From the NCBI GenBank assembly GCA_003852805.1, contig RDDY01000034.1:1-6430 (forward strand): DNA of 6,430 nucleotides. Reading direction: 5' to 3'. The translations under genes were made by a program, and so were the position numbers. The DNA comes from Chryseobacterium sp. (GTDB taxonomy: Bacteria; Bacteroidota; Bacteroidia; Flavobacteriales; Weeksellaceae). The notes under the pieces are model-generated. The model ran no database searches, was not told where the DNA came from, and saw nothing but the letters and a program-made list of their open reading frames with translations. Within the stretch, counting starts at the first letter, position 1. Every line of letters starts with the position of its first letter. This document shows positions 1-6,109 of this stretch, one piece after another.

Positions 1-894
1 GTTCCGGCTTGGTTTCATTCTTTGAATAGGCAGGTCATGGGCCGCATTTTTCTTGTCGCCCGTGCGCGGCACGCCGCCTTTCACGGTTACTTCTGCAATA
101 TCGTCACCTACTTTGCTCAGGGTAAAAGTGGTGCTGTTTTTCACTTTGCCGTCGGGCGATATATTGCTGGTTTCGGTCCAGCTTTCGCCTAGTTTCACGC
201 CTTTCGCCGGGATCACGGTCAGGCTCTTGCGCAGTTGGTCTTTCAGGACTTTCTCGTTAAAGCTCTGTTTGAAGCCTTGCGCAATGGCGTCGCGCTCCTT
301 TGCATCTTTGATGATAGGTGCCAGCGTAGAGCCTATTTTTTTATAAATAGGATCAAAGCCCGAAACCGAGAGAATCTTTCCGCTGCGGTCCATTTTCATC
401 TGCAATGTATTGCCCATCAAGGCTTTGTTCACATTCCAGAAGAGTTTCAGATTGTCGTCTGTCGGCTCTTTGCCTCGGGTGTCGATGGTAATGGTTTTCC
501 CCTCGGACGTCGTTGAATTCTTCTTCGATATCAATTTCACATCCAACGTATAAACTCCGTCCTTCACATCGGTAACGGTGAACGACATCTCATCAACCGA
601 TTCGTCCGTGCCCGAAACCGACTTGCCCGAAGGATCGGTCAAGGTTTTGGAATCTTTTTGGTAAGTGACAAACGGATAAGTTTTGCCTTTTTCCAGTTTG
701 AAGCGCAGCCGGTAGACGCCGGCAGAATCTGCCAAAGCAGGTTTTATTTCCTCTGCTTGCACAGAATCTTTTACCGTGGCGGTTGTGGGGTTTTGTCCGT
801 TGGTGCTTGCGGCGGTATTTTCGGTTTTTACCGTTTCTTTCTTGCACGAAACCAAGGCGGCAAACAGAAACGCTGTGGCTGTTATTTTCTTCAT
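1..894 (-). CDS. Lipoprotein, probably DUF6263 family (3' end outside window)
   Basis: This is an open frame of 298 codons from an ATG at 894-892 that runs off the left edge without a stop, so the C-terminus is missing. Residues 1-17 form a lipoprotein signal: Lys2-Lys3, a hydrophobic core, and the lipobox LVSC with Cys17 as the lipidated residue. A low-complexity linker rich in Thr, Lys, Asn and Ala follows to about residue 50. The folded part begins near residue 59 with the strand pattern YRLRFKLEKGKTY, then alternating beta-type stretches, a segment LFWNVNKALMGNTLQMKMD and a Gly/Lys-rich region ending near WTETSNISPDGKV. This resembles the DUF6263 lipoproteins of Bacteroidota, whose function is unknown; the family call is from memory of the pattern and is tentative. 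The start lies only 5 bp after the rlmB stop behind an A-rich leader, so it is probably co-transcribed with rlmB. The residues after Cys17 (Lys, Lys, Glu) only weakly resemble a surface-export signal. Confidence 0.8.
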   Translation of the reverse strand, partial: MKKITATAFLFAALVSCKKETVKTENTAASTNGQNPTTATVKDSVQAEEIKPALADSAGVYRLRFKLEKGKTYPFVTYQKDSKTLTDPSGKSVSGTDESVDEMSFTVTDVKDGVYTLDVKLISKKNSTTSEGKTITIDTRGKEPTDDNLKLFWNVNKALMGNTLQMKMDRSGKILSVSGFDPIYKKIGSTLAPIIKDAKERDAIAQGFKQSFNEKVLKDQLRKSLTVIPAKGVKLGESWTETSNISPDGKVKNSTTFTLSKVGDDIAEVTVKGGVPRTGDKKNAAHDLPIQRMKPSRN

Positions 895-899
895 CTTTT

Positions 900-1667
900 T
901 TATATTTCTCCGAGGCTGTCGGTTTTGCCCTCGGATAGGATTCTCTGTCTTACGGCTTCGTAAAGAATGGCGCCGCAGGCTACAGAGACATTGAGTGATT
1001 GGGTTTTGCCCTCGATGGGCAGCTTTATTTTTTCGTCGGAATGATGCAGAACTTCTTTTGAAATTCCGGTTTCCTCGTTGCCCATAACTATGCAACAAGG
1101 CTCTCTGAAATCTTCATCATAAACCAATTGCTTGGCTTTTTCGCTGGCCGCGAATACTTTTACGCCCGATTGCTGCAGATAATCTACCGTGTGGGCTAAA
1201 TTCTTTTCTTTGCAAATTCTCACATTGTACAAGGCTCCGGCCGAGGTTTTAATAGCGTCTGAGTTGACGGGTGCCGCACCTTTTTCGGGGAGGATGATGG
1301 CGTCTACGCCCGTGCACTCGGCGGTTCTTGCAATGGCGCCGAAATTCCGTACATCGGTAAGTCGGTCGAGCATAAGCAGAAACGGCGTACGTCCGTCTTC
1401 AAAAATCTGCGGCAGCACATCTTCTATTTTATGAAAAGGAATGTCGGAGATAAAAGCCACCACGCCTTGGTGGTTCTTTCGGGTAAAGCGATTCAGCTTT
1501 TCCACCGGAACATAGTTCGGCCGTATGCTGTGTTTCGACAGTAGCTTTTTCAGGTCGGCGATGATGGGGCCTTGCAATCCGTTCTGCAAGAATATCTTGT
1601 CGATGGTTTTGTCGGCCTCTATCGCCTCGATAACGGGTCTGAGCCCGAATATAAAATCTTCTTTCAT
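900..1667 (-). CDS. rlmB: 23S rRNA (guanosine-2'-O-)-methyltransferase, RlmB type (SpoU/TrmH family)
   Basis: The 255-residue product is a full-length SPOUT methyltransferase; the E. coli RlmB is of similar size. Residues 4-75 match the SpoU substrate-binding domain (FIFGLRPVIEAIEADKTIDK at the start, with the QGVVAF motif at 67-72). The catalytic SpoU domain carries motif 1 as NFGAIARTA (108-116, with Asn108 and Arg114), motif 2 as VMGNEETGIS (194-203) and motif 3 as LPIEGKTQSLNVSVA (216-230), which form the trefoil knot that binds S-adenosylmethionine. In the family, RlmB methylates the 2'-OH of G2251 in the 23S rRNA peptidyl-transferase loop. A close TrmH-family paralogue acting on another RNA cannot be excluded, but the N-terminal domain favours RlmB. 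The ATG at 1667 has only an A-rich leader (GACTAA). It lies 31 bp after the DinB-like gene, with a small hairpin between them, and is followed 5 bp later by the lipoprotein gene. It acts in the cytoplasm during ribosome assembly. Confidence 0.92.
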   Translation of the reverse strand: MKEDFIFGLRPVIEAIEADKTIDKIFLQNGLQGPIIADLKKLLSKHSIRPNYVPVEKLNRFTRKNHQGVVAFISDIPFHKIEDVLPQIFEDGRTPFLLMLDRLTDVRNFGAIARTAECTGVDAIILPEKGAAPVNSDAIKTSAGALYNVRICKEKNLAHTVDYLQQSGVKVFAASEKAKQLVYDEDFREPCCIVMGNEETGISKEVLHHSDEKIKLPIEGKTQSLNVSVACGAILYEAVRQRILSEGKTDSLGEI

Positions 1668-1679
1668 TTAGTCTGTACT

Positions 1680-1695
1680 AAGATCCGCAGATCTT
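1680..1695 (-). repeat. Short hairpin with UGCG tetraloop between dinB-like gene and rlmB
   Basis: Read on the minus strand, AAGATC (1695-1690) and GATCTT (1685-1680) are perfect inverted repeats separated by TGCG. The transcript would fold into a 6-bp stem closed by C-G over a UGCG loop, which fits the very stable C(UNCG)G tetraloop class. No run of T follows, so it is not a standard intrinsic terminator. It ends 12 nt before the rlmB ATG. It could modestly affect mRNA stability or rlmB translation, or be chance. Confidence 0.4.
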
Positions 1696-1698
1696 CGG

Positions 1699-2175
1699 TT
1701 ACCAATTTTCATCCTCGCCCAGCAACGCTCGTTTCTGTGCCATGGCGTATCCCAAGTGCAGGCTCTCGTGGATGTTGTTGTAAACAATCGCGTCCTGAAT
1801 GCTTCTTAAGTCCATTCCCAAAGTGGTGGTGTACGGCGTGTACTCTGTGAAAAACTCCTCGTCAAAGTCTTTCACGAAGATGCGTGAGGTTTCTTTCAGC
1901 AGGAACGACAGATCGTCAACATCAGATGCCGTGGCGTCAAAGTTTGGCAGGGTTCCTTTTTTGTATTTTTCAATCCAGAGCTTATCGATCCGGAAAGGAT
2001 TTCCGCTCAAATAATAATGCAGCAGTTGCTGGGTGGCCAAACAGTGGGCAATGTTCCAGTAAATGTTGTTGTTGAAGCCTGCCGGAATCGTCAGCAGTTC
2101 TTCATGCTCGGTGGTTTTCAGCAATTCGCGCAGATTATCGCGGATGATCTGATGTGCCTTAAAATGATGATTCAA
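1699..2175 (-). CDS. DinB/YfiT-like four-helix-bundle protein
   Basis: The 158-residue product looks like the DinB superfamily, small helical bundles that usually bind a divalent metal through three histidines. The candidate ligands here are His44 (in YWNIAHCLATQQLLHY) and His136 and His140 (in NNIHESLHLGYAMAQKR), which fits the family arrangement of one ligand in helix 2 and two in the last long helix. Some family members are thiol-dependent transferases (bacillithiol or mycothiol linked); the substrate of this one cannot be told. There is no signal peptide or membrane segment, so it is cytoplasmic. The start is taken as TTG at 2175: there is no ATG or GTG in frame nearby, the next Met is residue 121, and a strong GGAGGG lies directly upstream, although the spacing is short. 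The frame stays open further upstream but offers no better start. It is the first gene of the minus-strand cluster, with a candidate promoter just upstream. Confidence 0.8.
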   Translation of the reverse strand: MNHHFKAHQIIRDNLRELLKTTEHEELLTIPAGFNNNIYWNIAHCLATQQLLHYYLSGNPFRIDKLWIEKYKKGTLPNFDATASDVDDLSFLLKETSRIFVKDFDEEFFTEYTPYTTTLGMDLRSIQDAIVYNNIHESLHLGYAMAQKRALLGEDENW

Positions 2176-2177
2176 TT

Positions 2178-2183
2178 CCCTCC
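2178..2183 (-). promoter_or_regulatory. Strong ribosome binding site GGAGGG for the dinB-like gene
   Basis: On the minus strand GGAGGG ends two bases before the TTG at 2175. It is the only textbook Shine-Dalgarno sequence in front of a gene in this window and supports the TTG start. The spacing of about three bases after GGAGG is shorter than usual, so exact start use is uncertain. Confidence 0.5.
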
Positions 2184-2197
2184 GATTATTTACTGTC

Positions 2198-2229
2198 CAA
2201 AAATAGATTAATTTAGTCGCATACGCTAA
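2198..2229 (-). promoter_or_regulatory. Candidate Bacteroidota promoter for the dinB-like/rlmB/lipoprotein cluster
   Basis: On the minus strand TATTTTTG (2205-2198) matches the Bacteroidota -7 box TAnnTTTG exactly. TTAG (2229-2226) lies 20 bases upstream, close to the -33 element TTTG and its usual spacing of about 19-20. Transcription would start around 2192-2190, giving a leader of roughly 15 bases that contains the GGAGGG site. The -7 match is strong and the -33 match is partial. Confidence 0.5.
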
Positions 2230-2244
2230 TCCCGGCGATTCAAC

Positions 2245-2260
2245 TTTAACATAGTTTAAC
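2245..2260. repeat. Two TTTAAC direct repeats one helical turn apart
   Basis: TTTAAC occurs at 2245-2250 and 2255-2260, a 10-bp period, in the divergent intergenic region. Two sites on the same DNA face could bind a regulator, but six-base A/T-rich repeats also arise by chance. Confidence 0.25.
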
Positions 2261-2262
2261 TC

Positions 2263-2284
2263 CTGCCGACGCCAACTGCGGCAG
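2263..2284. repeat. Inverted repeat in the divergent intergenic region
   Basis: CTGCCG (2263-2268) and CGGCAG (2279-2284) are perfect inverted repeats around a 10-base spacer. It sits about 50 bp before the moxR start and on the upstream side of the minus-strand promoter. It could be an operator, or a hairpin in the moxR leader if transcription starts before it. No T-run follows it on either strand, so it is not an evident terminator. I found no convincing TAnnTTTG promoter for moxR in this gap. Confidence 0.35.
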
Positions 2285-2336
2285 ATATTTGCAATGTTTT
2301 ACGGAAATTTACGCCTTTATAATTTAAATAGCCTTT

Positions 2337-3341
2337 ATGCCCGAAATAAATCAAGCTGAAGAGATCAGAGTTTTGACCGAAAAAGTACAGCAGCAAAACT
2401 ATTTTTTCACCCTGCTGCGCAACGAGATCAACCGAGTGATCATTGGTCAACAATATATGGTAGATCGGCTGCTCATCGGTTTGCTGGGGAACGGACACGT
2501 TTTGCTGGAAGGGGTTCCCGGATTGGCGAAAACGCTTGCCATCAAAACCTTGGCCGACGCCGTTCACGGCGAATTCTCGCGAATTCAGTTCACTCCGGAT
2601 CTGCTGCCGGCCGATGTGGTGGGCACCATGATTTATAATGTGCGAGACAATGATTTTTCCATCAAAAAAGGTCCTGTGTTCGCCAACTTTGTCTTGGCAG
2701 ATGAGATCAACCGTGCTCCCGCCAAAGTGCAGTCGGCGCTTTTGGAAGTGATGCAGGAGCGTCAGGTGACCATTGGCGACGAAACGCTGAAATTGCCGCG
2801 GCCGTTCTTGGTCTTGGCCACCCAAAACCCTATCGATCAGGAAGGAACCTATATGCTGCCTGAAGCACAATCTGACCGTTTCATGATGAAGTGCACCATA
2901 GACTACCCTGCGTTCGAAGACGAAAGAGAGGTTATGCGCATGGTAGCCACGGCGGATATTCCATCGATAAGGCCTGTTATTTCGCTCGACAATATTGCAG
3001 ACGCACAGGCGGTGATCAACAAGATTTACTTGGATGAAAAAATAGAAAAATACATTTTGGATATTGTCTTCGCCACACGTTTCCCCGACCGCTACGGCCT
3101 GACCGAATACAAGAATTACATAAGCTTCGGCGCATCGCCCAGAGCGTCCATCAATTTGGCAATTGCTGCGCGCGCGCAAGCGTTTCTGAAAAACCGTGCC
3201 TTCGTGGTGCCCGAAGACGTCAAGGAAATCTCGCGCGACGTTCTGCGCCACCGCATCGGCCTGACCTTTGAGGCAGAGGCCGAAGAAGTAACTACCGAGA
3301 GCATAATAGATGCGGTATTGGCCAAGATAGAAGCGCCGTAA
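2337..3341 (+). CDS. moxR: MoxR-family AAA+ ATPase
   Basis: The 334-residue product is a full-length MoxR-type AAA+ ATPase. Walker A is GVPGLAKT (59-66), Walker B is FVLADEINR (118-126, with Asp122-Glu123), sensor 1 is ATQN (161-164), a conserved PEAQSDRF segment lies at 175-182, and the sensor 2 region is GASPRA (265-270, Arg269). The C-terminal lid domain follows to the end. MoxR ATPases act as chaperone-like remodelling enzymes and are usually encoded beside their VWA-domain partners, as here. The protein has no signal peptide or membrane segment and is cytoplasmic. The ATG at 2337 is the only reasonable start: an in-frame TAA lies 12 bases upstream, and the leader is A/T-rich without a Shine-Dalgarno sequence, as is common in Bacteroidota. 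It is the first gene of the plus-strand cluster, 11 bp before the DUF58 gene. The client process is not known from sequence; related loci are tied to oxidative and envelope stress tolerance. Confidence 0.95.
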   Translation: MPEINQAEEIRVLTEKVQQQNYFFTLLRNEINRVIIGQQYMVDRLLIGLLGNGHVLLEGVPGLAKTLAIKTLADAVHGEFSRIQFTPDLLPADVVGTMIYNVRDNDFSIKKGPVFANFVLADEINRAPAKVQSALLEVMQERQVTIGDETLKLPRPFLVLATQNPIDQEGTYMLPEAQSDRFMMKCTIDYPAFEDEREVMRMVATADIPSIRPVISLDNIADAQAVINKIYLDEKIEKYILDIVFATRFPDRYGLTEYKNYISFGASPRASINLAIAARAQAFLKNRAFVVPEDVKEISRDVLRHRIGLTFEAEAEEVTTESIIDAVLAKIEAP

Positions 3342-3352
3342 ACAGAGCAAGC

Positions 3353-4216
3353 GTGCAGGTAAAAGATATTATTCGCAAAGTCCGTCAGATAGAAATCCGC
3401 GCAAAGCGCCGCACGGATGCCATGCTGATGGGGCAATACCACAGCGCTTTCAAAGGGCAGGGAATGACCTTTGCCGAAGTGCGCCCGTATCAGTTCGGCG
3501 ACGATATACGCCATATCGACTGGAACAAAACCGCCCGCTTCCGTGAACCTTTTGTCAAGGTAATGGAGGAGGAGCGGGAGCTGACAGTAATGCTGATGGT
3601 GGATATATCCGCGTCGATGGATTACGGAACGCATCATCAACTGAAGCGCGAATATGTGGCCGAGATCTGCGCCACCTTGGGTTTCTCCGCCGTCGGGAAT
3701 AACGATAAAGTCGGATTGATCTTGTTTGCCGATAAAGTCTACAAAGTCGTACCGCCGGCAAAAGGCCGAAAGCATGTATTGGCACTGATCAGCAATATTT
3801 TGGATGCCGAATATCGGCCCGCCGCCACTGATCTGAGCGCCGCGCTGAACTATTTGATGAAAGCATTCAGAAAACGCGCTGCCGTTTTTGTGTTCTCAGA
3901 TTTCAATGATGATTTTGATATCCGCAATCTGCGTGTGGCTGCGGCGCGACATCAATTGCTGGGCATCGGCGTTTACGACGAAAAAGACCAAACCATCCCC
4001 GATGTGGGCTACGCATTGTTGACCGATGTCGAAACCGGGCAGCAGTTCTGGGGCAATACATCAGGTGCGCGCTGGCGCTACCGATATGCCGAGGAGAGCA
4101 GACAGCGCCTGCGTAATGTGCGCGAAGCCTTCGAGAAAAGTTCGTCGGCCTTTATACAATTGCAGGCGCCCGAAGATTATACACGGCCGCTGTACAATTA
4201 CTTTCAGACCAAATGA
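3353..4216 (+). CDS. DUF58 protein with von Willebrand factor A-like domain
   Basis: The 287-residue product is a typical DUF58 protein of a MoxR operon. The DUF58 signature runs from about 35 to 62 (GQGMTFAEVRPYQFGDD, then RHIDWNKTAR), followed by a VWA-like fold whose metal-ion-dependent adhesion site (MIDAS) is DISAS (Asp84, Ser86, Ser88), with a likely threonine at Thr159 (AATDLSAAL) and aspartate at Asp183 (FSDF). No transmembrane segment or signal peptide is visible, so it should be cytoplasmic, where it can meet MoxR. The start is GTG at 3353; no in-frame ATG lies between it and the moxR stop, and the DUF58 N-terminal helix begins right after it. The next in-frame Met is residue 24, inside the conserved region. 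Its last codons overlap the start of the next gene by 4 bp (ATGA). It probably acts as an adaptor or client of MoxR; its exact role is unknown. Confidence 0.92.
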   Translation: MQVKDIIRKVRQIEIRAKRRTDAMLMGQYHSAFKGQGMTFAEVRPYQFGDDIRHIDWNKTARFREPFVKVMEEERELTVMLMVDISASMDYGTHHQLKREYVAEICATLGFSAVGNNDKVGLILFADKVYKVVPPAKGRKHVLALISNILDAEYRPAATDLSAALNYLMKAFRKRAAVFVFSDFNDDFDIRNLRVAAARHQLLGIGVYDEKDQTIPDVGYALLTDVETGQQFWGNTSGARWRYRYAEESRQRLRNVREAFEKSSSAFIQLQAPEDYTRPLYNYFQTK

Positions 4217-5109
4217 GACGCATTTTTTTATTCATAACTTTTATACTGCAAATTGCGGTCGGCGCCCAAACACTGTCCACGCAGCTGTCAGACCAAACGC
4301 TGGCTTTGGGCGAAGTGGGCGAACTGAGAATCTCGATCAGCAATGTGGGCGGCAAAGGAGTAAATGCCGCGCCGCGCAATGAGCTGCTGCCGTTCCATTT
4401 CGAGATTGTTTCCGACAGTGTACAACTGACGCCGAATCTGTATACACGCAACATTAAGTTCCAAATCTTCGAGGAAGGAACATTCAACATTCCGGAATTG
4501 GAATTCAAGGTCGGCGGTCGGCTTGTGAAATCGGTGCCGTACACAATAACGGTAATCAATACAGCCAAGAAAGGCGACGAGATCAACGACATAATGAACA
4601 ACCGCAGCGTAAGCTTGGGTTTGGCGGAATACTGGCAGCTCTACAAAGGCTACATTTTGGCAGCGTTGGCCTTGATCGCATTGATTATCGCAATTCTTTA
4701 TTTACGCAAATACGGTCGTGTGCGAAAGGATTCTCCGAAAACCATGACCAACGAAACCCTGCGTGATTTGGATAAATTGCGGAAGAAAAACTACATCAAC
4801 AACGGAGAGGTCAGATCTTTCTACGTGGAATTGATCGACATCAGCCGCAGGTTTCTGGCGCAGCGCTACGGCTTTCCCGCACGCGAATTGTTGACCGACG
4901 ATCTGATCGATTATATGCACAAGCAAGACAAAATATCCGAGGAAAACGAGCGCCTCATTGCCGATGTTTTCATCCGTGGAGACCTGGCGAAATTTGCCAA
5001 GGCTGCACCTGAGAAAATTCAAATGGAATCAGATTTGAAAGAGATCCGCGATTTTGTCAAACGAGCTTATAAGGATATCGAGCTCGAAAATCTACGCAAG
5101 GATGTTTGA
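4213..5109 (+). CDS. Short BatD-like single-pass membrane protein (DUF4381-like C-terminus)
   Basis: The 298-residue product begins with a signal peptide (MRRIFLFITFILQIAVGA, likely cut before Gln19). A beta-rich, Ig-like domain follows at about 20-118, with alternating strands and a segment FQIFEEGTFNIPELEFKVGG typical of BatD-type repeats. One transmembrane helix lies at about 146-164 (YILAALALIALIIAILYL). It is followed by the basic stretch RKYGRVRK and a helical cytoplasmic tail (175-298) with RSFYVELIDISRRFLAQRYG and ELLTDD, which resembles the DUF4381/BatD C-terminal region. By the positive-inside rule the Ig-like part is periplasmic and the tail cytoplasmic. Full BatD proteins have several Ig-like repeats and are usually last in the locus; this is a shorter relative placed between DUF58 and batA, as in other flavobacterial Bat loci. 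It overlaps the DUF58 stop by 4 bp and batA by 8 bp. The domain calls rest on pattern recognition, not a search. Confidence 0.8.
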   Translation: MRRIFLFITFILQIAVGAQTLSTQLSDQTLALGEVGELRISISNVGGKGVNAAPRNELLPFHFEIVSDSVQLTPNLYTRNIKFQIFEEGTFNIPELEFKVGGRLVKSVPYTITVINTAKKGDEINDIMNNRSVSLGLAEYWQLYKGYILAALALIALIIAILYLRKYGRVRKDSPKTMTNETLRDLDKLRKKNYINNGEVRSFYVELIDISRRFLAQRYGFPARELLTDDLIDYMHKQDKISEENERLIADVFIRGDLAKFAKAAPEKIQMESDLKEIRDFVKRAYKDIELENLRKDV

Positions 5110-6109
5110 TTTCCGCCTGCCTAATTTCGAGTTCCAAAATCCGTGGTTGCTGCTGCTGTTTTTATTGCTGCTGCCGCTGATTTTTCGGGATGTTCGTACC
5201 CGTAAGAAGGCGGGAATCCGCGTGCCGTCCACGCGCGGCATGGAAGCGTCGGCAGGGATTGCAGCCGTTCTTTCTTTGCTCAGGCTTTTCAAATACGCGA
5301 TACTGTCGGCAATGATCCTGGCCATCGCGCGACCACGAACTTTCACCATTTCACAAAACTTCGACGAGACCAAAGGAATCGATATTATGCTGGCGGTGGA
5401 TGTTTCTTACAGTATGCTGGCGCGCGACCTAGAGCCTGACCGCTTGGATGCTTTGAAAGTAATCGCGGCAAAGTTTGTGGACAACCGCCCGACAGATCGC
5501 CTCGGTCTCGTGGCCTATTCGGGTGAGGCTTTTTTGAAAGTTCCGTTGACCACAGACCGCGAGATTCTGAAAGCCGAGATCAAACATCTGAACCCGAATG
5601 AACTGCAGCCGGGCACAGCCATCGGCGAAGGTTTGGCCGTAGCGGTCAACCACTTGCGGACGAGCAAAGCCAAAAGCAAGGTTATTATTTTGATGACCGA
5701 CGGCGTAAATACGTTGCAAAACTCGCTGGAGCCTGCGCAGGCCGCAGCATTGGCGCAGAACAACAACATCAAGGTTTACACAATAGGCATCGGTACCAAC
5801 GGTTATGCGCTGATGCCAACAAGCATTGATTTTTTTGGTGATCTGCAATTCAGCGAAGCCAAAGTCGAAATAGATGAAGTAGCCTTGCAGGGCATTGCAA
5901 ACCAAACGGGCGGCCGATATTTCCGCGCAACCACCAACAAATCTTTGCAGGGTATTTACGAGGAAATCGACACATTGGAAAAGTCGGAAGTGAAGGCGGA
6001 ACGGCTGTACAATTATACCGAGCTTTATCATCCGTTGTTGTGGTTGGCCGTTGGGCTGTTGTTGATCGATGCGCTTTTGAGGTGGAGAATATTTAAGATA
6101 TTGTCATGA
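5102..6109 (+). CDS. batA: BatA: membrane-anchored von Willebrand factor A protein
   Basis: The 335-residue product has the BatA architecture. An N-terminal aerotolerance-regulator segment FEFQNPWLLLLFLLLLPLIF (9-28) is the first membrane helix, followed by a basic loop (29-46) and a second helix at about 60-77 ending in IARPR. The VWA domain (about 92-290) has MIDAS residues in DVSYS (Asp100, Ser102, Ser104), Thr172 in PGTAIGEGL and Asp200 in MTDGVN. A conserved tail of the domain reads EIDEVALQGIANQTGGRYFRA. The last helix is at about 310-328, followed by RWRIFK. Basic residues on both cytoplasmic sides put the VWA domain in the periplasm. I chose the ATG at 5102 because the BatA domain begins immediately there; an upstream in-frame TTG at 5054 would add 16 residues inside the previous gene. 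The gene overlaps the BatD-like gene by 8 bp and batB by 4 bp. The name comes from the Bacteroides fragilis aerotolerance locus; the molecular function is unresolved. Confidence 0.92.
   Translation: MFDFRLPNFEFQNPWLLLLFLLLLPLIFRDVRTRKKAGIRVPSTRGMEASAGIAAVLSLLRLFKYAILSAMILAIARPRTFTISQNFDETKGIDIMLAVDVSYSMLARDLEPDRLDALKVIAAKFVDNRPTDRLGLVAYSGEAFLKVPLTTDREILKAEIKHLNPNELQPGTAIGEGLAVAVNHLRTSKAKSKVIILMTDGVNTLQNSLEPAQAAALAQNNNIKVYTIGIGTNGYALMPTSIDFFGDLQFSEAKVEIDEVALQGIANQTGGRYFRATTNKSLQGIYEEIDTLEKSEVKAERLYNYTELYHPLLWLAVGLLLIDALLRWRIFKILS

Noticed and set aside
235..516. Plus-strand open frames within the lipoprotein region (53-346, 235-516, 658-963)
   Set aside because: They lie opposite a 298-codon frame with a clear lipoprotein signal and coherent composition; their products look like random-frame translation.
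2318..2323. TATAAT hexamer before moxR as a promoter -10 box
   Set aside because: Bacteroidota promoters use TAnnTTTG rather than TATAAT, the nearest TTG-like element (2289) is 23 bases away, and the site is only 13 bases before the start codon. It is likely A/T-rich chance.
2256..3350. 364-codon open frame on the minus strand covering all of moxR
   Set aside because: It is codon-aligned with moxR and is explained by the lack of TTA/CTA/TCA codons there. Its sequence is rich in Arg, His, Gln and Cys with no recognisable domain, starts at TTG and has no ribosome binding site, whereas the plus frame has a full set of AAA+ motifs.
3116..3775. 219-codon minus-strand open frame across the moxR/DUF58 junction
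   Set aside because: It is opposite two genes with clear motifs and has no recognisable domain; it is the same codon-usage effect.
5054..5101. Upstream TTG start for batA adding 16 residues
   Set aside because: The extension lies within the BatD-like coding region, and the conserved BatA N-terminus begins right at the ATG at 5102.
5429..6031. 200-codon open frame on the minus strand inside batA
   Set aside because: It is a codon-aligned shadow of the BatA VWA domain, with no family resemblance and no start signal.
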